Shown here piece after piece: positions 23,694-34,838 of a DNA stretch of 64,000 nucleotides. The position numbers were made by a program, and so were the translations under genes. A model generated the notes under the pieces. That model did not search any database and had not been told where the DNA came from. It saw only the letters and a list, made by a program, of their open reading frames with translations. Location of the stretch: contig JAGMVK010000017.1 of the NCBI GenBank assembly GCA_020747065.1, positions 558,001 through 622,000 on the forward strand, in the 5' to 3' direction. Position 1 is the first letter of the stretch. Each line of letters opens with the position of its first letter. The DNA is from Cadophora sp. MPI-SDFR-AT-0126 (lineage: Eukaryota > Ascomycota > Leotiomycetes > Helotiales > Ploettnerulaceae).

Positions 23694-24171
23694 TGTAATG
23701 ATTCGATATGTTGTTTTCAAAGCAATACTAATATGTACTTCGGTTCCCGAATGAGAATGGCATATGTTCTATTTCAGAAAGACTTGATGTGAACAGAGGT
23801 GTGAGACTTCTTATATACTTTAGGGGGACTACCGATGCTGTTTGGACTTGTGATTACTGAAACATCCAGAAACACATGTCCGCGAAGCTCACAATTAGTA
23901 GCATAGAACGGTGCAAAGTGAAAGAACATGCAGTAATCTTTGTTCGCTAAAATGTGTAGCTCTCGCGACATTGCGGGGTAGAGGAGCCGGCACGAGGCTC
24001 GGCAGCGGAGAGATTAGTAAACAAACCTACACTACTAACCGAGGTCGCGGGTACTCACTTCGACGACAAATACTATATCAACATGTCAATGCGGACAACT
24101 AAAGAAGAAAACTCAAGTAAGATCCTATTCTGTAAATCCCAGAAAGTTACTACCAAGCCCAACATTCAAAA
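23694..24171. promoter_or_regulatory. Shared upstream region of the divergent MBL and enoyl-CoA hydratase genes
   Basis: The 478 bp between two divergent start codons must hold both promoters. No specific operator could be assigned by eye. Confidence 0.4.
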
Positions 24172-25332
24172 ATGCATCCGTCACCAGCTCCCATAGCCAT
24201 TCCCTCCTCCTACGAAACTCTCCCCACAACTACCATCAAGCTCTCTCACCACCCAGCCGGGTCCCCAACCTCAACACCAGTCATCATTGTGTCACTAAAC
24301 AGGCCGAAAAATGGAAATGCGTTCACATTGGACATGATGCATGATTTTGAAAAAATCTATCCGATGTTTGATGTTGATGAACGCGTAAAGGTCGTTGTGT
24401 TGACTGGTGCAGGGAAGATGTTCTGTGCAGGTGCTGATCTGGATGTCGGATTTAAGAGTGGTGAGGAGAGAGTTATGGATCATAGGGATGGGTAAGTACA
24501 ATCTGTCGAATATTCATTTTCGGTTATAATTCTCTTGGAATGAACTTAGGAATCACGAGCTGAAGATGCCGGAACAGTGGAGGAAGAGTAGCACTTGCCA
24601 TCTACCGCTGCCGCAAGCCTACAATAGTAGCTCTACAAGGCTCAGCGGTTGGCTTAGGCATGACCATGACTCTCCCAGCCGCGATCAGGTACATTCCTCG
24701 CCCCCCTTCCAAACGTCCTTCAATACTCACCTCAAGCAGAATCGCCTACGAAGGCGGCAAATACGGATTTGTCTTCGCGCGTCGCGGTATAACTATGGAA
24801 TCCATGTCCTCCTATTTCCTACCTCGCCTTATCGGCCATTCCCGCGCCATCTACCTCCTCACTACAGGCCTCACCTATCCCCCCAACTCTCCTCATTTCG
24901 GCCACCTATTCCAAGAAACTCTCCCAAAGCCAGAACAGGTCCTCCCTAGGGCGTTGGAGCTTGCGGAGGATATCGCACAGAATGTAAGTCCGTTGGCGGG
25001 GTATCTGAACAGGGAGTTGATGTGGAGGACGCCGGGGAGTGTGGAAGAGACGCATTTGTTGGATAGTGCGGTGCTTTATCATATGTTTGGGAACCCGTAA
25101 GTCGGTTTGTTTTCTTGTTTATTTCGGGGTTGGAAGTTTGGGTGAGGTATTAGTGCTGATGCTTATTTTATTCTAAAGAGACCAGATGGAGGGAGTTGGT
25201 GCTTTCTTCGAGAAGAGAAAACCGAACTTCAAGGCCACCTTGGAAGAACACGCCCCAGATTTCTTCCCGTGGTGGACAGCAGTCGATACGGGAAGTCGGC
25301 CGAAGGCAAAAAGAGAGGCATCGAAGCTGTGA
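24172..25332 (+). CDS. Peroxisomal enoyl-CoA hydratase/isomerase family protein
   Basis: Four exons (24172-24491, 24578-24688, 24740-25096, 25179-25332) encode 313 residues of the crotonase fold. VIIVSLNRPKNGNAFTLDM is the first strand region. GKMFCAGADLDVG and LQGSAVGLGMTMTLPAAIR form the two parts of the CoA-thioester oxyanion hole. FARRGITMESMSSYFLPRLI places a likely catalytic Glu in MES. The protein ends in SKL, a canonical peroxisomal targeting signal 1, so it probably acts in fatty-acid or organic-acid beta-oxidation inside peroxisomes. The acceptor for exon 2 was set at 24577 because it restores HRDGGGRVALAIYRCRKPT, whereas the earlier TTAG acceptor at 24549 leads out of frame. Hydratase and enoyl-CoA isomerase activities cannot be told apart here. 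It converges on the Jen1-type transporter. Confidence 0.9.
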
Positions 25333-26220
25333 GATTGCATTTTCTGGGAATCGGTCTTGTACTTGGAACTCGAGGACTTCCCAGGCAGTCAATGCAAAGA
25401 TTATAAAATGAGATAGCAAGCGGTACGTTCAAGTTTGTGGAAGGCGGTGACACTTGTGGCCGGTAAAGGATGCGACATGTAAGACCAATGCTGTGGATGA
25501 AATCGACAACAAACCAGATCGAAACAATTCCTTCAGTTCTACGTAGTTGAACACAAATGAATGATCGGCTTAGGTCAGGAGCTTGATTGCCGATTAGAAA
25601 TTTGATGTGAAAACGTTCATGAGGCATCTCCAATTGCGCACCTCCGTAGGCGGAGAAACAAATTTAAGCGAGGGTTCGCTTGTTGTGCCAACAGACGAAT
25701 TCGAGAGACAAAAAAGGGACCTTCTTCAAGAGATCTTCGCCACCATCATTCTCATGAATACAGAAAAGTTCAGCAAAACAGGGGCAAATAGAGCGGGTTC
25801 TCCGACTATTGGTGCGCGCAGACTCACGTCAATTAGGTAATCACAATAGGAGTAGAAGTAAGTCAACATGATGCCGACTTAGCATAATGGGCGCGTGCCG
25901 TGTATGATTTTGAGGGAGCCTCCGGTAGCCAAATTCAAAGTAGGCTCATTCAATAGGGGAAGCCGACGAGAGGGTATCAGAAACCCGTCAAACTGGAGAG
26001 TGTCTGATTCCTAGGTTGCACATTTAGTTCACATCGAGATCCTAAGACTTCACTTTCATCGAAGATTATCAGACTGCACATGTAGATATTTCTGTTATCT
26101 CTAAAGAAATAGTTGTCTCATCAAATAACGCGACATTTAATGAAGGATGCCAGAACCCTCATCAAATCCAACTCGTTTTGCCAGGTGTACAGGTTCCACA
26201 AGTCCGCAATCCAACTGAAT
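25333..26220. other. Intergenic region between convergent genes
   Basis: This 0.9-kb gap separates the 3-prime ends of the enoyl-CoA hydratase and the Jen1-type gene. A few open frames of up to 134 codons lack recognisable content. Confidence 0.5.
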
Positions 26221-27870
26221 CTAATGTTGCGACTTGGTCTCGACATTCTCAATATCGACCTTCTTCTCATTTTCTCCATATTCCAAATCCTTGGCAGGAA
26301 TTTCAAGGCCAGCGCCAGCAATAGGCTCAGCCTCGAACTTGCGACCACGTCTCTCGGGACCAAGAGCGACTGTGCACGCGATACCGACTGCGATGATTGC
26401 AGTTGCAACACCCATGACTGGACCATAAGCCTTGACATGTGGTCCGCCCTCGTCCTTAACGAAGATCTTCTCTGCTAGAGCATTCACGATCTGAGCGGAG
26501 GGAGACGAGATCATGTTACCGAGTTGATAGGTGATACCAGGGAAGGAAGATCTGAAGGCAGGTGGCGAAAGTTCGTTCAAGTGGATTGGGATGACACCCC
26601 AAGCTCCTTGCACGAAGAACTGGATGAGGAAGCCTGTTGCCGACAAAGCGTGTTCGCCAGATGGAAGAATCCAGGATGGGATCATGAGACCGGACATAAT
26701 TGCAGAGCCGATCATGGCACGGCGACGACCGACGAATTGCGAAAGGTAACCGATGATACACCCACCAACACACGCACCAACCTTCATCCAGATTGATGCT
26801 CGGCTTGCTGCTGCGTTGTTGAGACCCTTGGCTTGACGCATGAACGTGGTGTATGAATCTTGGGAGGTGTGGCTGTAGAAGTTGAACCAAGTCATAAGGA
26901 TGATGCAATAAATACACATCTTCCATTCCTTGGCCAGCATAAGCTTTGTCTCCTTCCAGAAAGCGCCAGCGGAGACATTCTTGTGGCCGTTCTTTTTGGC
27001 TTCGAGGAATTGTTGACTTTCTGGGAAACAGAGACGAGCGAGTCCAACCGCCATGGAAAAGCCAGCAGCGATCCAGAACACAGTCTAAGCAAGTCAGTGA
27101 CTTGAGTCATGAACATGGGGGAATTTAAACTGACCTTCCACGACTCAACACTGCCACCAACCCCCAAGTTGGCACATGCAGCCAAGACATAACCAAAAGC
27201 GTAACCTTGCTGCAGGATACCTGACATAAGTCCTCTAGCATTTACTGGGCAGTGTTCAAGAGCCATGGCGATGGCGTTTCCGTAAACACCACCCATGAAA
27301 AGACCGAACAAACTTCTTACGGCCAAAAACTCCTTGAAAGTCTTGCAGTAGATGGTAGCGACTTGAAGCAGGCCAAGAATGATCATGTTGAGGACCATAG
27401 GGTATTTCCTGCCAAACCTGTCTCCTGCGAGACCGAAAAACGCAGCACCAACAGATCGGAGAAGGAGTGTGAGAGTGATCGCAGTGGTGATGTTGGTGTT
27501 CGACTGCTTGTAGTAAGCGGCCAATTTGACTGTCTGGATCGAGAGGGCGTGGAAGTCGAAAGCATCGGCTGTCCAAGCAAGGAAACCGCAGATGAAGAAG
27601 AGCCACTGAATTTGTTAGCATTGTATTTGATCTAGGGGAATGGAGGAGTTTCTTTACATCTCTGGCTTTCAACTGCATGAAAAGGGTGATTGGATTGGTC
27701 AAAGGCTCAGGATCCTGCCACTCGCAGTGTGATTCTCCGAAGTCGTTGATGACAACAGTTCGTTGCTTCCATTTGAGCAAGTCCGACAAGGACTGTCTTG
27801 CCGTGGGAATGATACCCTTGGCAATAGGGTCCGCAGGCTCAGTACCTGTAGGAGCGGGGAAGAAACGCAT
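26221..27870 (-). CDS. Jen1-type monocarboxylate (lactate/pyruvate) proton symporter, MFS
   Basis: Three exons (27870-27658, 27605-27135, 27084-26221) give 515 residues. The Jen1 signature NXX[S/T]HX[S/T]QDXXXT is present as NFYSHTSQDSYTT at about residues 296-308, and this motif is known to matter for substrate transport in yeast Jen1. Other family marks are KWKQRTVVINDFGESHCEW before the membrane domain, FFICGFLAWTADAFDF in the first helix, GDRFGRKYPM (the MFS loop motif) and YGNAIAMALEHCPVNARGLM. Twelve helices fit the plasma-membrane carrier. Jen1 proteins import lactate, pyruvate or dicarboxylates and are glucose-repressed in yeasts. The start at 27870 precedes RFFPAPTGTEP, and the frame stays open upstream without conserved sequence. 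The neighbouring peroxisomal hydratase and MBL enzyme are compatible with non-sugar carbon use, but that link is inference. Confidence 0.9.
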
Positions 27871-29873
27871 GATTGCGACTTGATCGAAGTCGTCAGGTTC
27901 AAGTGTTCTGAATGTTTGAAATTCGAGTAATTTTTGGAGTAGTTCTTGAGCTCCAGGTTGCCAATGTTGGACAAGAGAATCAAGCAAATATAAAAGCCAC
28001 ACAAGAATGCCACGCAAGCCAATGTCTTGAGGGGCGGACTCAAGCTTTTATACCAATTTATCCAGCTGTGGTCTGCCGGCTTGTCACCCGTATCATTCCC
28101 CTCGTCCACCGCCATCGACATCAATGACTCGATGAGCCAAGTTACCCAAGATCAGCCAAGAACGCCATGATCAGTCCTCCGAAGATATACGTCGCAGTCA
28201 GCTCTCACACAAGAAAAGTGTGTGCGACTTGTTTGAAGTTTCTTGTCACTGCCAAGTTGACCCCGCAGTGGTTGATAGGATAGCACGTCCACCAAAGTCA
28301 GCCACCACTTGGTATCCGCCTGTGGGGTTATACTTGGCTGCATCTCATTGCTTTACCACCTTCCCATTTGGGATATACTAGCAACGATCGTTGTATTTTA
28401 TGTGGTGATCTGGGGTCATTTTCGCTGACGTCCTGGGGTCCCCAAACGGGTTATTACGGGTCACGGAGAAGAGTTGCTGAATACTGCAGCCCGTCCCCGG
28501 CTCTATATCAGCATCGTACATGGCCAAGCATGCGTGTAACAGTTGCAGCGGAGAGAAACCCGCGCCTTGGTTCTCCTCGAAGTCTTGTGCGTCGGTGCGT
28601 GGCCTGCAAATAGGTGATAATGTGGATGCGTGAAACGCCCAGCGACCAAGACGCTTCATTTGAGCCTCGATTGTATTGGCAACGGCTGTAGAGATGTGAT
28701 TTTTCCAGACACAACAAACAATCTCTCACCCCCAAAACATAGTCGATATTCGCAGACTCAGGTGGTATGTGGAGCGATGCAAGATTCCGGGCTCGAACGG
28801 GGAAATTGTTGGTGCAAGGGATCCCCTCTACCCCGTAAAATCTTCTTCCCCGTGAAATCCCGCAAAAATGAATTGAGACGGGAGCATGATGGGAGCTATC
28901 TGTTGGTTACTGTATTGTAAGTGTTCGCGGGGGATTGAGGAATGGACCCGAGTAGACCAGGGCAAGACCAAGGGTTCATGGTTGATTGCTTGTCAAGTTT
29001 CAACCAGTCGGGACGACCTTCATCTTTCTCCTCGAGAAAGAAGGTTTTCACGAATAGATCTCCTGGGAAGCTGTCAAGAGTGGGACGAGAAGTCGGTGAG
29101 AAGCCTCGCGGCAGTCAGTGCACTAGGAGTTTTGTTTTAGGGTTTGAACTACCTAGCGTCGGAAACTGATAGGCGAAAGTGTTGCGATTTCCTCTACTTC
29201 ATTGCTGACCTTTGGTGGCTTTGCGAGCTGCTCAGCGCTTCCAGACGCACATAGAGTAGATCGAGCAGAGGGACAACTTCAGGCCTGCAGCGTCTGATTC
29301 TATATTTACTCGTGAGATCTTCCATCTATCCCTCTCGAAACTTTTGCTCAAACGACACGGACATGCCCAGCCAAACGACCAAGAAACCTGTTTACTTTTC
29401 CAACATTTTACGCGCAAGATAGCAATCTCTGCAAAGGAGCGAACTTGCTCATCAAACGCATCTAAAGCATGAATGTATCCACTTGCACTGCATGGTACTA
29501 AAATGATCTGTACCGGGTCTGGGAAACCACATTGCAGATGGCAGATGTATGATAATGGAAAGTTCTAGTCAGGGCACAAGCCGGACGAATGTTCTAAAGC
29601 CTGCAGATAAGTCTCATGAACCAATCATTAAAATCCCTCGCCTAACATTCCCAAAGATAGAGTTCGCAAGTGCATCAAAAGCCCTGTACCAAGTGAGAAC
29701 TGCTGCGATGTGATACTACCAATGGATTTGTTTCTCCGCTAAAAGTCAGATTCAGCTCAGCCAAGACAGGGAACGCGGCCCAGCACTCCAAAGATGGGAC
29801 ATGTTCGATCACGCTGCAGTGATACTGACATTTATGGTCCGAGATCACCCGGCGCGGGATGAAACTGGGAGAC
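27871..29873. other. Intergenic region upstream of the Jen1-type gene
   Basis: These 2.0 kb contain the Jen1 promoter and the 3-prime flank of the LtrA-like gene. A minus-strand frame directly upstream (28124-27699) includes one hydrophobic stretch but overlaps the Jen1 start in another frame. I do not call it. Confidence 0.5.
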
Positions 29874-32032
29874 TTAGGCCGCTAAGTGTGTATCTGCGTT
29901 GTGGTGATCAGTCCAATGAGGGGTCTCACTCTCCGCCTTTGATTTGGAGGACTTTTTGAGGATGTCTTCGATCGTAGTCTTATGCCCCTTTTCAAGGTTC
30001 TCGGTAATCTGGATCTTGTGCCCCTTATCCAATTTGCAGTGGGCTTTGTACTTGATCTTTTGCTTCTCTTTTTGAGAGAAGCCTCCAACCCAGAAGCTGG
30101 AAGACCAACAATTAGCATATCTCATCTGAGAGGTGTTTTTGAGACTTGGGTTAGATTAGGGAGAGGGAACATACTCCTTGTCCTTACTTGAGAGCCCGTA
30201 AAGATCAACAATCAAACACGAAATGACGATCGAGCAAGTTATTCCAACCAATGAGAGCGATTCCAGTCTCTCTTTCGGCGCCAGTGGAAGCATGAGGATA
30301 GAGATTGCGGCCCCAGAACGATAAATCAATCGAGCTTCCCGGGTAAGTCTAGCATCCTCTTTGACATGATAGATATGAGAGAGCGATATAATGCAAGAGA
30401 ATATCAGCGCCACGCATAATCCTCCGCAGTAGAACCATCGAAGACCAGTCGCGATATATTCCGGTGACTCCTCATCATACGGCTTCTCCAGTGCGCCCTC
30501 ATCAGCATGCGAGACATCGTGTGCCAGTACAATCTTGGACATTGCGGTTGCTGAGAGGGTGTAGCCCATGATAAATGGCAAGTGTCCGAATATCCAAACC
30601 CAAGCTGATACATAATGTCTACGAATAGCATGGACACTCAAGTTCAAGAGGTCAATTTCGAAATAAATCCAGTTGAAGCAGAACGCCTGGATGAGCGAAA
30701 GGCAAGCTTTCCCGAAAATGGCGTTCGACGCGAAGACCGAGAATCTATTCTGATAGAGGATGGCAAGGATTGAGTAGCCCAACACCAATGCAACGAATGT
30801 ATTGTTCCTCTCCACTCGATGCTCGATGTTGAAGGCAGGAAAGAATTCGAAATGTGTGGAAAGTCGTTTCATGCCAAGTGAGAACCGAGTTTTGGCCTCG
30901 GAGACGTTGAATTTCTGGAAAGTACGCATGACCAAAGCAATACACATACTGCCAAATAAGTCAAACAACACAGCTGGAATCATCAAACCAAGGCGTGCCG
31001 GATATTCCACATGAACGGAAGCTATCCACATTGCCGAGTTGACGAAGACTGAGATGCTCTGGAGAGTCATTGGCCCTCGCACAGTAGGTACCCAAATAGC
31101 AACCCAAGCGAAGTAAACACCCTGCAGAAGTCGCGCTCCTAGGTAGAACGCAACTGTCGCCGTGTATGTTGTGTCGAAAGCGTTGGCGATATTAACGGTA
31201 AATCCAAGTAAGCATAAAAGGAAGAACAGGATGGAGAGGCGTTGCATGATGTCTCCCGTCTCGAACCAATTAGTCATGTTCGTGATATCCACCCACATCT
31301 TGGCGCTCATCGCATATGTAATAAGATAGTGAAGTAGCGCCGAGCCTGTAGCATGTTCGCTTGCAGTATGTCCAATCGCCTCAATGACGCCGACGTATAG
31401 CAAATCAATGAACAACTCGAAGGAAGCCACCTCGCCACTTGCTTTGGATCGCCATAGTAGACCTTTGTGAAAATATTGTCGAACTACAGGTCGTTTCCAG
31501 AATTTCATGTTCATCCCCGCCTGTTTGGAAGCTTCGGAAGCATCACTGAATGAAGATGCTCCAGAGCTCGAGGCAGGCTGATCTTCGGCATCCAAAGTCC
31601 TCAAGTGGGCAGCGTATCCAAACTTAGAAAAATTAGCATCCAGAGTGACATGATGGTCAGTCAGCATATTCAGCTCTGCAGCGAGGGCCGCCAACTCGGA
31701 TTGGATGTGTTCGAAGTCATTATAAATATCCGAATGGTTTTCTCGAATGTTTTCTCGTCGATTCTCGTGGTGGGCTTTGAGCTCTCGAATCATTTGGACC
31801 TAACATTCTCTGATCAGCAAAATTGACCTTGGGATTGTGGAGCACAAACATGTTCAGGGGAGCCACGAATGCAGAGATCAAACTCAAGATCTGGCTCAGA
31901 CTTCATCAACTCGTGCTTGAGTTTCTCGTGTTCTTCTGGTGTGGCGGCAATGTGTATTCTCCTTCCACTGGGATGCCTGAACTGTCTCCATCGAGAGGTC
32001 TGGTGTGACGGTGGGTGCACTTTCTCTGACAT
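29874..32032 (-). CDS. LtrA-like (low temperature requirement A family) membrane protein
   Basis: Exons 32032-31850, 31799-30175 and 30120-29874 encode about 684 residues. Exon 1 supplies a soluble N terminus with HPSGRRIHIAATPEEHEKLK, and splicing gives SPEHVQMIRELKAHHENRR. A second soluble, partly coiled segment leads to WRSKASGEVASFELFIDLLY, the conserved entry to the LtrA membrane domain (FxELFxDLxYVG pattern). About ten helices follow. The last exon adds a short Lys-rich cytoplasmic tail, and its acceptor (GATGAG) is the least certain junction. The bacterial namesake is linked to growth at low temperature in Listeria, but no transport substrate is established, and the fungal proteins are uncharacterised as far as I know. 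No gene of linked function is adjacent. Confidence 0.82.
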
Positions 32033-33417
32033 GGTGTAAAAGAACGTGATATCAGGATAATGAATATTCTTTGCAGAAGGTAAATCTTGGATATCAAGAG
32101 TCCAAAAGTCGAGTCGACGAAAACGAGGAAATCCCCATTTCGTCCTTATAAGAGTTCGTACACCCGTTCATGGTGACATTGGGACCTGCATTATCGCAGA
32201 TTTAGCGTGCCGCACATAAGCACGACAGCCCCGAAATGGGCAGTGCGAACTTATGTAAGTTGATGAGTGTCGAGCATGTAATTGGGCATATAGGAGCCAA
32301 GCAGTTGCCGAGACGAAAGTAACTCTTGTTTGCGGGTTGGAGTGGTCAATATCGACAGACTAGGTTAGGCGACACCCCATAATGAGAGCACTTTTTGTCC
32401 AGAACGATATTGTCAGATTCGAGCGGTCGTTTCTAACAGGGTGAAGTAGGGTTTCAAGACGTGTTGAGGCGGAAGGTGCTGATTAAGGCAGCTTAGTGAG
32501 ACCCTCGGCCTTTCGCTTGGAGTATGCACGTGGCTGAGCTCCGGATTGGTTCAAGAGGTAACCTGAAGGGGACACACCATTGAGACGGGATGGGTCTAAT
32601 TTATGAAATTTATTCTTCAAGGCAACCTATTTGTTAGCAGCTGATGGAAGATTTGGGGGGCGGGGAAAGGGTTTTGGGGTTGGGGGGGGGGGGGGGGGGG
32701 GGGGGGGTGGTAGAGGATAAGGACTTTCTATGCTTGAACCCAGGGCACGTGATAGTCTTGACTTTAAGGCAAAATTTCTCAGACCAGTCACATCAAGGTA
32801 CCACCAATAACTCAGCTTTCTAGCAAAAATTTGGTATGGTCACTGCGAATATCCAATAGGTACGGAAGACGGGCGTTATCCGTGAAGTGCTTACCTAGGG
32901 TAGTCTGGAATCCAATACCGTAGCACGATTGACATCAGTGCAATCACCAAGAACACCAACTCAGCAGGATATTATTGGCTCATCTCCAGTATTTAGATTC
33001 GCTTAAAGCACTCCATATTTGGATATTTTCATCAAACTTCTTGACATGCGGCAAAACTGAGAGAAGTAGCTTAATAAGATTTGTTTACTTCGATTGTGCG
33101 CTTTCCGGGTATAGTTACCAAGGAAAACCGTCTCTCAGCTTCAGTCACCATTATAAACACAGAATTTACGTCCGGATGCGCCGTTACTCCTTCTGAGCCC
33201 TGTGAGACTCCCCTAGAATCATGATTGTACATGCACTCCGGTACCGTTTTTACCCCACTATCACTTGCCACAAATTCGTCTATCATGTGAGCCTTCACTA
33301 TTGGTAGCATGACTCCTTTCTGCTGTTCCTTGATATCCACCCAGTTTCTCCAAGCATCATCGTCTCGAATGCGTTCGTGCATCGCACGATTCTCAGGAAT
33401 GGTCCCCAATAATTGCT
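32033..33417. other. Intergenic region with a poly-G tract and a downstream open frame
   Basis: This 1.4-kb gap includes a long G run (annotated separately). On the minus strand, 33421-33071 is a 116-codon open frame that begins one base out of phase with the stop of the Cys-rich membrane protein. It could be a tail lost through a frameshift, or chance. Confidence 0.4.
32655..32712 (+). repeat. G-rich segment with a 26-base uninterrupted G run
   Basis: Positions 32682-32707 are 26 consecutive G bases, preceded by several shorter G runs (6, 4, 3 and 4 bases). The segment could fold as a G-quadruplex. Exact run length is unreliable in any sequencing technology. Confidence 0.85.
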
Positions 33418-34248
33418 TCAATGACCACTTCGTGTCGCATTCTGGTGGCTTGGCTGCCCAGGGGTGAATTGTGACAGCCGAAGTGCAGTTTTTCGGATTT
33501 CAGCTTCCTTCTGCGATGTCTTATGCTGCTTATACGTGAAATAACAGCCAAGGATAGTGCCAAGTGTGGCTGGTATAGAGATACCAATGGCTAGCTTTTC
33601 GCCAAGGCTCAGTCCTGAAGACGATTTGGAGGACGGGGAAGGCGATGATGACGATGAAGAGTCATTTGGAGTATTCGGGGTGTTTGAGGTCGTTGTAGCT
33701 GTGCTGGTAGGTTTTGGAGATGAAGCTAGAGGATGGTTAGCAAATGTACAGAGTGGGAATCTGTTCCATCAAATTGGCCAAAAAATACGACCCCCAGGTT
33801 TAAAGAACCTTCACTCACCACTTGTAGTTAAACCTGCACCCGTCTGAGTCGGTGTTGTCTCTGTAGCCGTAGGTGCCGCTATAACAGCAGCAGCCCCCAA
33901 AGCCCCCGTGCAATATTCCGAGAACAGCGACACTCCGCTCGCCACAGTCTCCACGTAATCAGGACCTTGATAACCTAAACCAACACACCAGATTGGAAGA
34001 AGTTTTGTCATTGATTTCGACATTCGATCTGGACCCCCGGTTTTTAAACAGATGCAACTAGCTGCGCTCGTGGGATTTGTCTGTGGACAGTCGCTCTGCC
34101 GGACACTCTCAAAAGCGTGGTCGACCGCCGTGCTGATACATAGAGGTAGATCTGTAAAGACGGAAAGTTGGGTTATGTGTGTTATTGTCTGTGAAATTGC
34201 GCTGGGTGCGTGGACGGCCACCGCCAAAGCGAGATGTGTTATTCGCAT
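33418..34248 (-). CDS. Secreted-domain, single-pass membrane protein with six-Cys extracellular region
   Basis: Two exons (34248-33819 and 33725-33418) encode 245 residues. The order is a short signal peptide (HLALAVAVHAPSA), an ectodomain of about 100 residues with six Cys (PLC, SDC, SCIC, WC, EYC), a Ser/Thr/Pro-rich linker of about 60 residues likely to be O-glycosylated, one transmembrane helix (AIGISIPATLGTILGCYFTY) and a cytoplasmic tail of about 40 residues with many Lys, Gln and Ser. The layout recalls fungal CFEM or WSC-type surface sensors. However, CFEM domains have eight Cys and a different spacing, so I do not assign either family. The annotated stop leaves a short tail, and the 116-codon frame just downstream in another phase may be lost coding sequence. 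Function is unknown; a wall or surface sensing role is a guess. Confidence 0.65.
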
Positions 34249-34838
34249 GCTGGATTTGAAAACAGGTAGGTGGGATGACTTGCGGAAAAGAAACAGGAGG
34301 GGACTTCTTACAGAAAGCGGGGGAAGTGCACCATTTTGAAGGAGTCACACATTTTTGTTAGTTTGGATACATCCGTGTTGATAGCGCCTCCAAATTAGGA
34401 AATGAGGCTGAAGTGTTGGAAACATGCAGCTCGGCACGGCCCATGGGATACCCCCACACATCAATGGGGGTGGATTGTCTCTTCTCGCTTGGTACCATTT
34501 GTACCAGAAGTACTCCGTAAGAGCAATGTGTTTTTGCTGCTATTCTTTCGGCGTTTCGGACATACAGGCATATGGATCCATACCTTTTTCTTCCTGTTTT
34601 GGATGGATGCTTCTCGATTGACGCGAAAGTGCACTGTCACTTGTGACAGGAGAGGCTGGCGGTTAGAGCTGCGAAGAACAATTAGGTTGCATTTGGTGGC
34701 GTCGTGGTTTTCAGCTCTTGTGCTGCACGAACCAATCATTTCTCGACCTCGAAGTCTAGCTTAGTAAAGCAGTACTTTTGACCTCGAGCAATTCTCGCAG
34801 GCTTTTAATCCTTGGAGGATTAGTGAAACGAGGTGAGA
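34249..34838. other. Intergenic region between divergent genes
   Basis: The 590 bp hold the upstream regions of the Cys-rich membrane protein and the HET gene. Nothing specific is visible. Confidence 0.5.
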
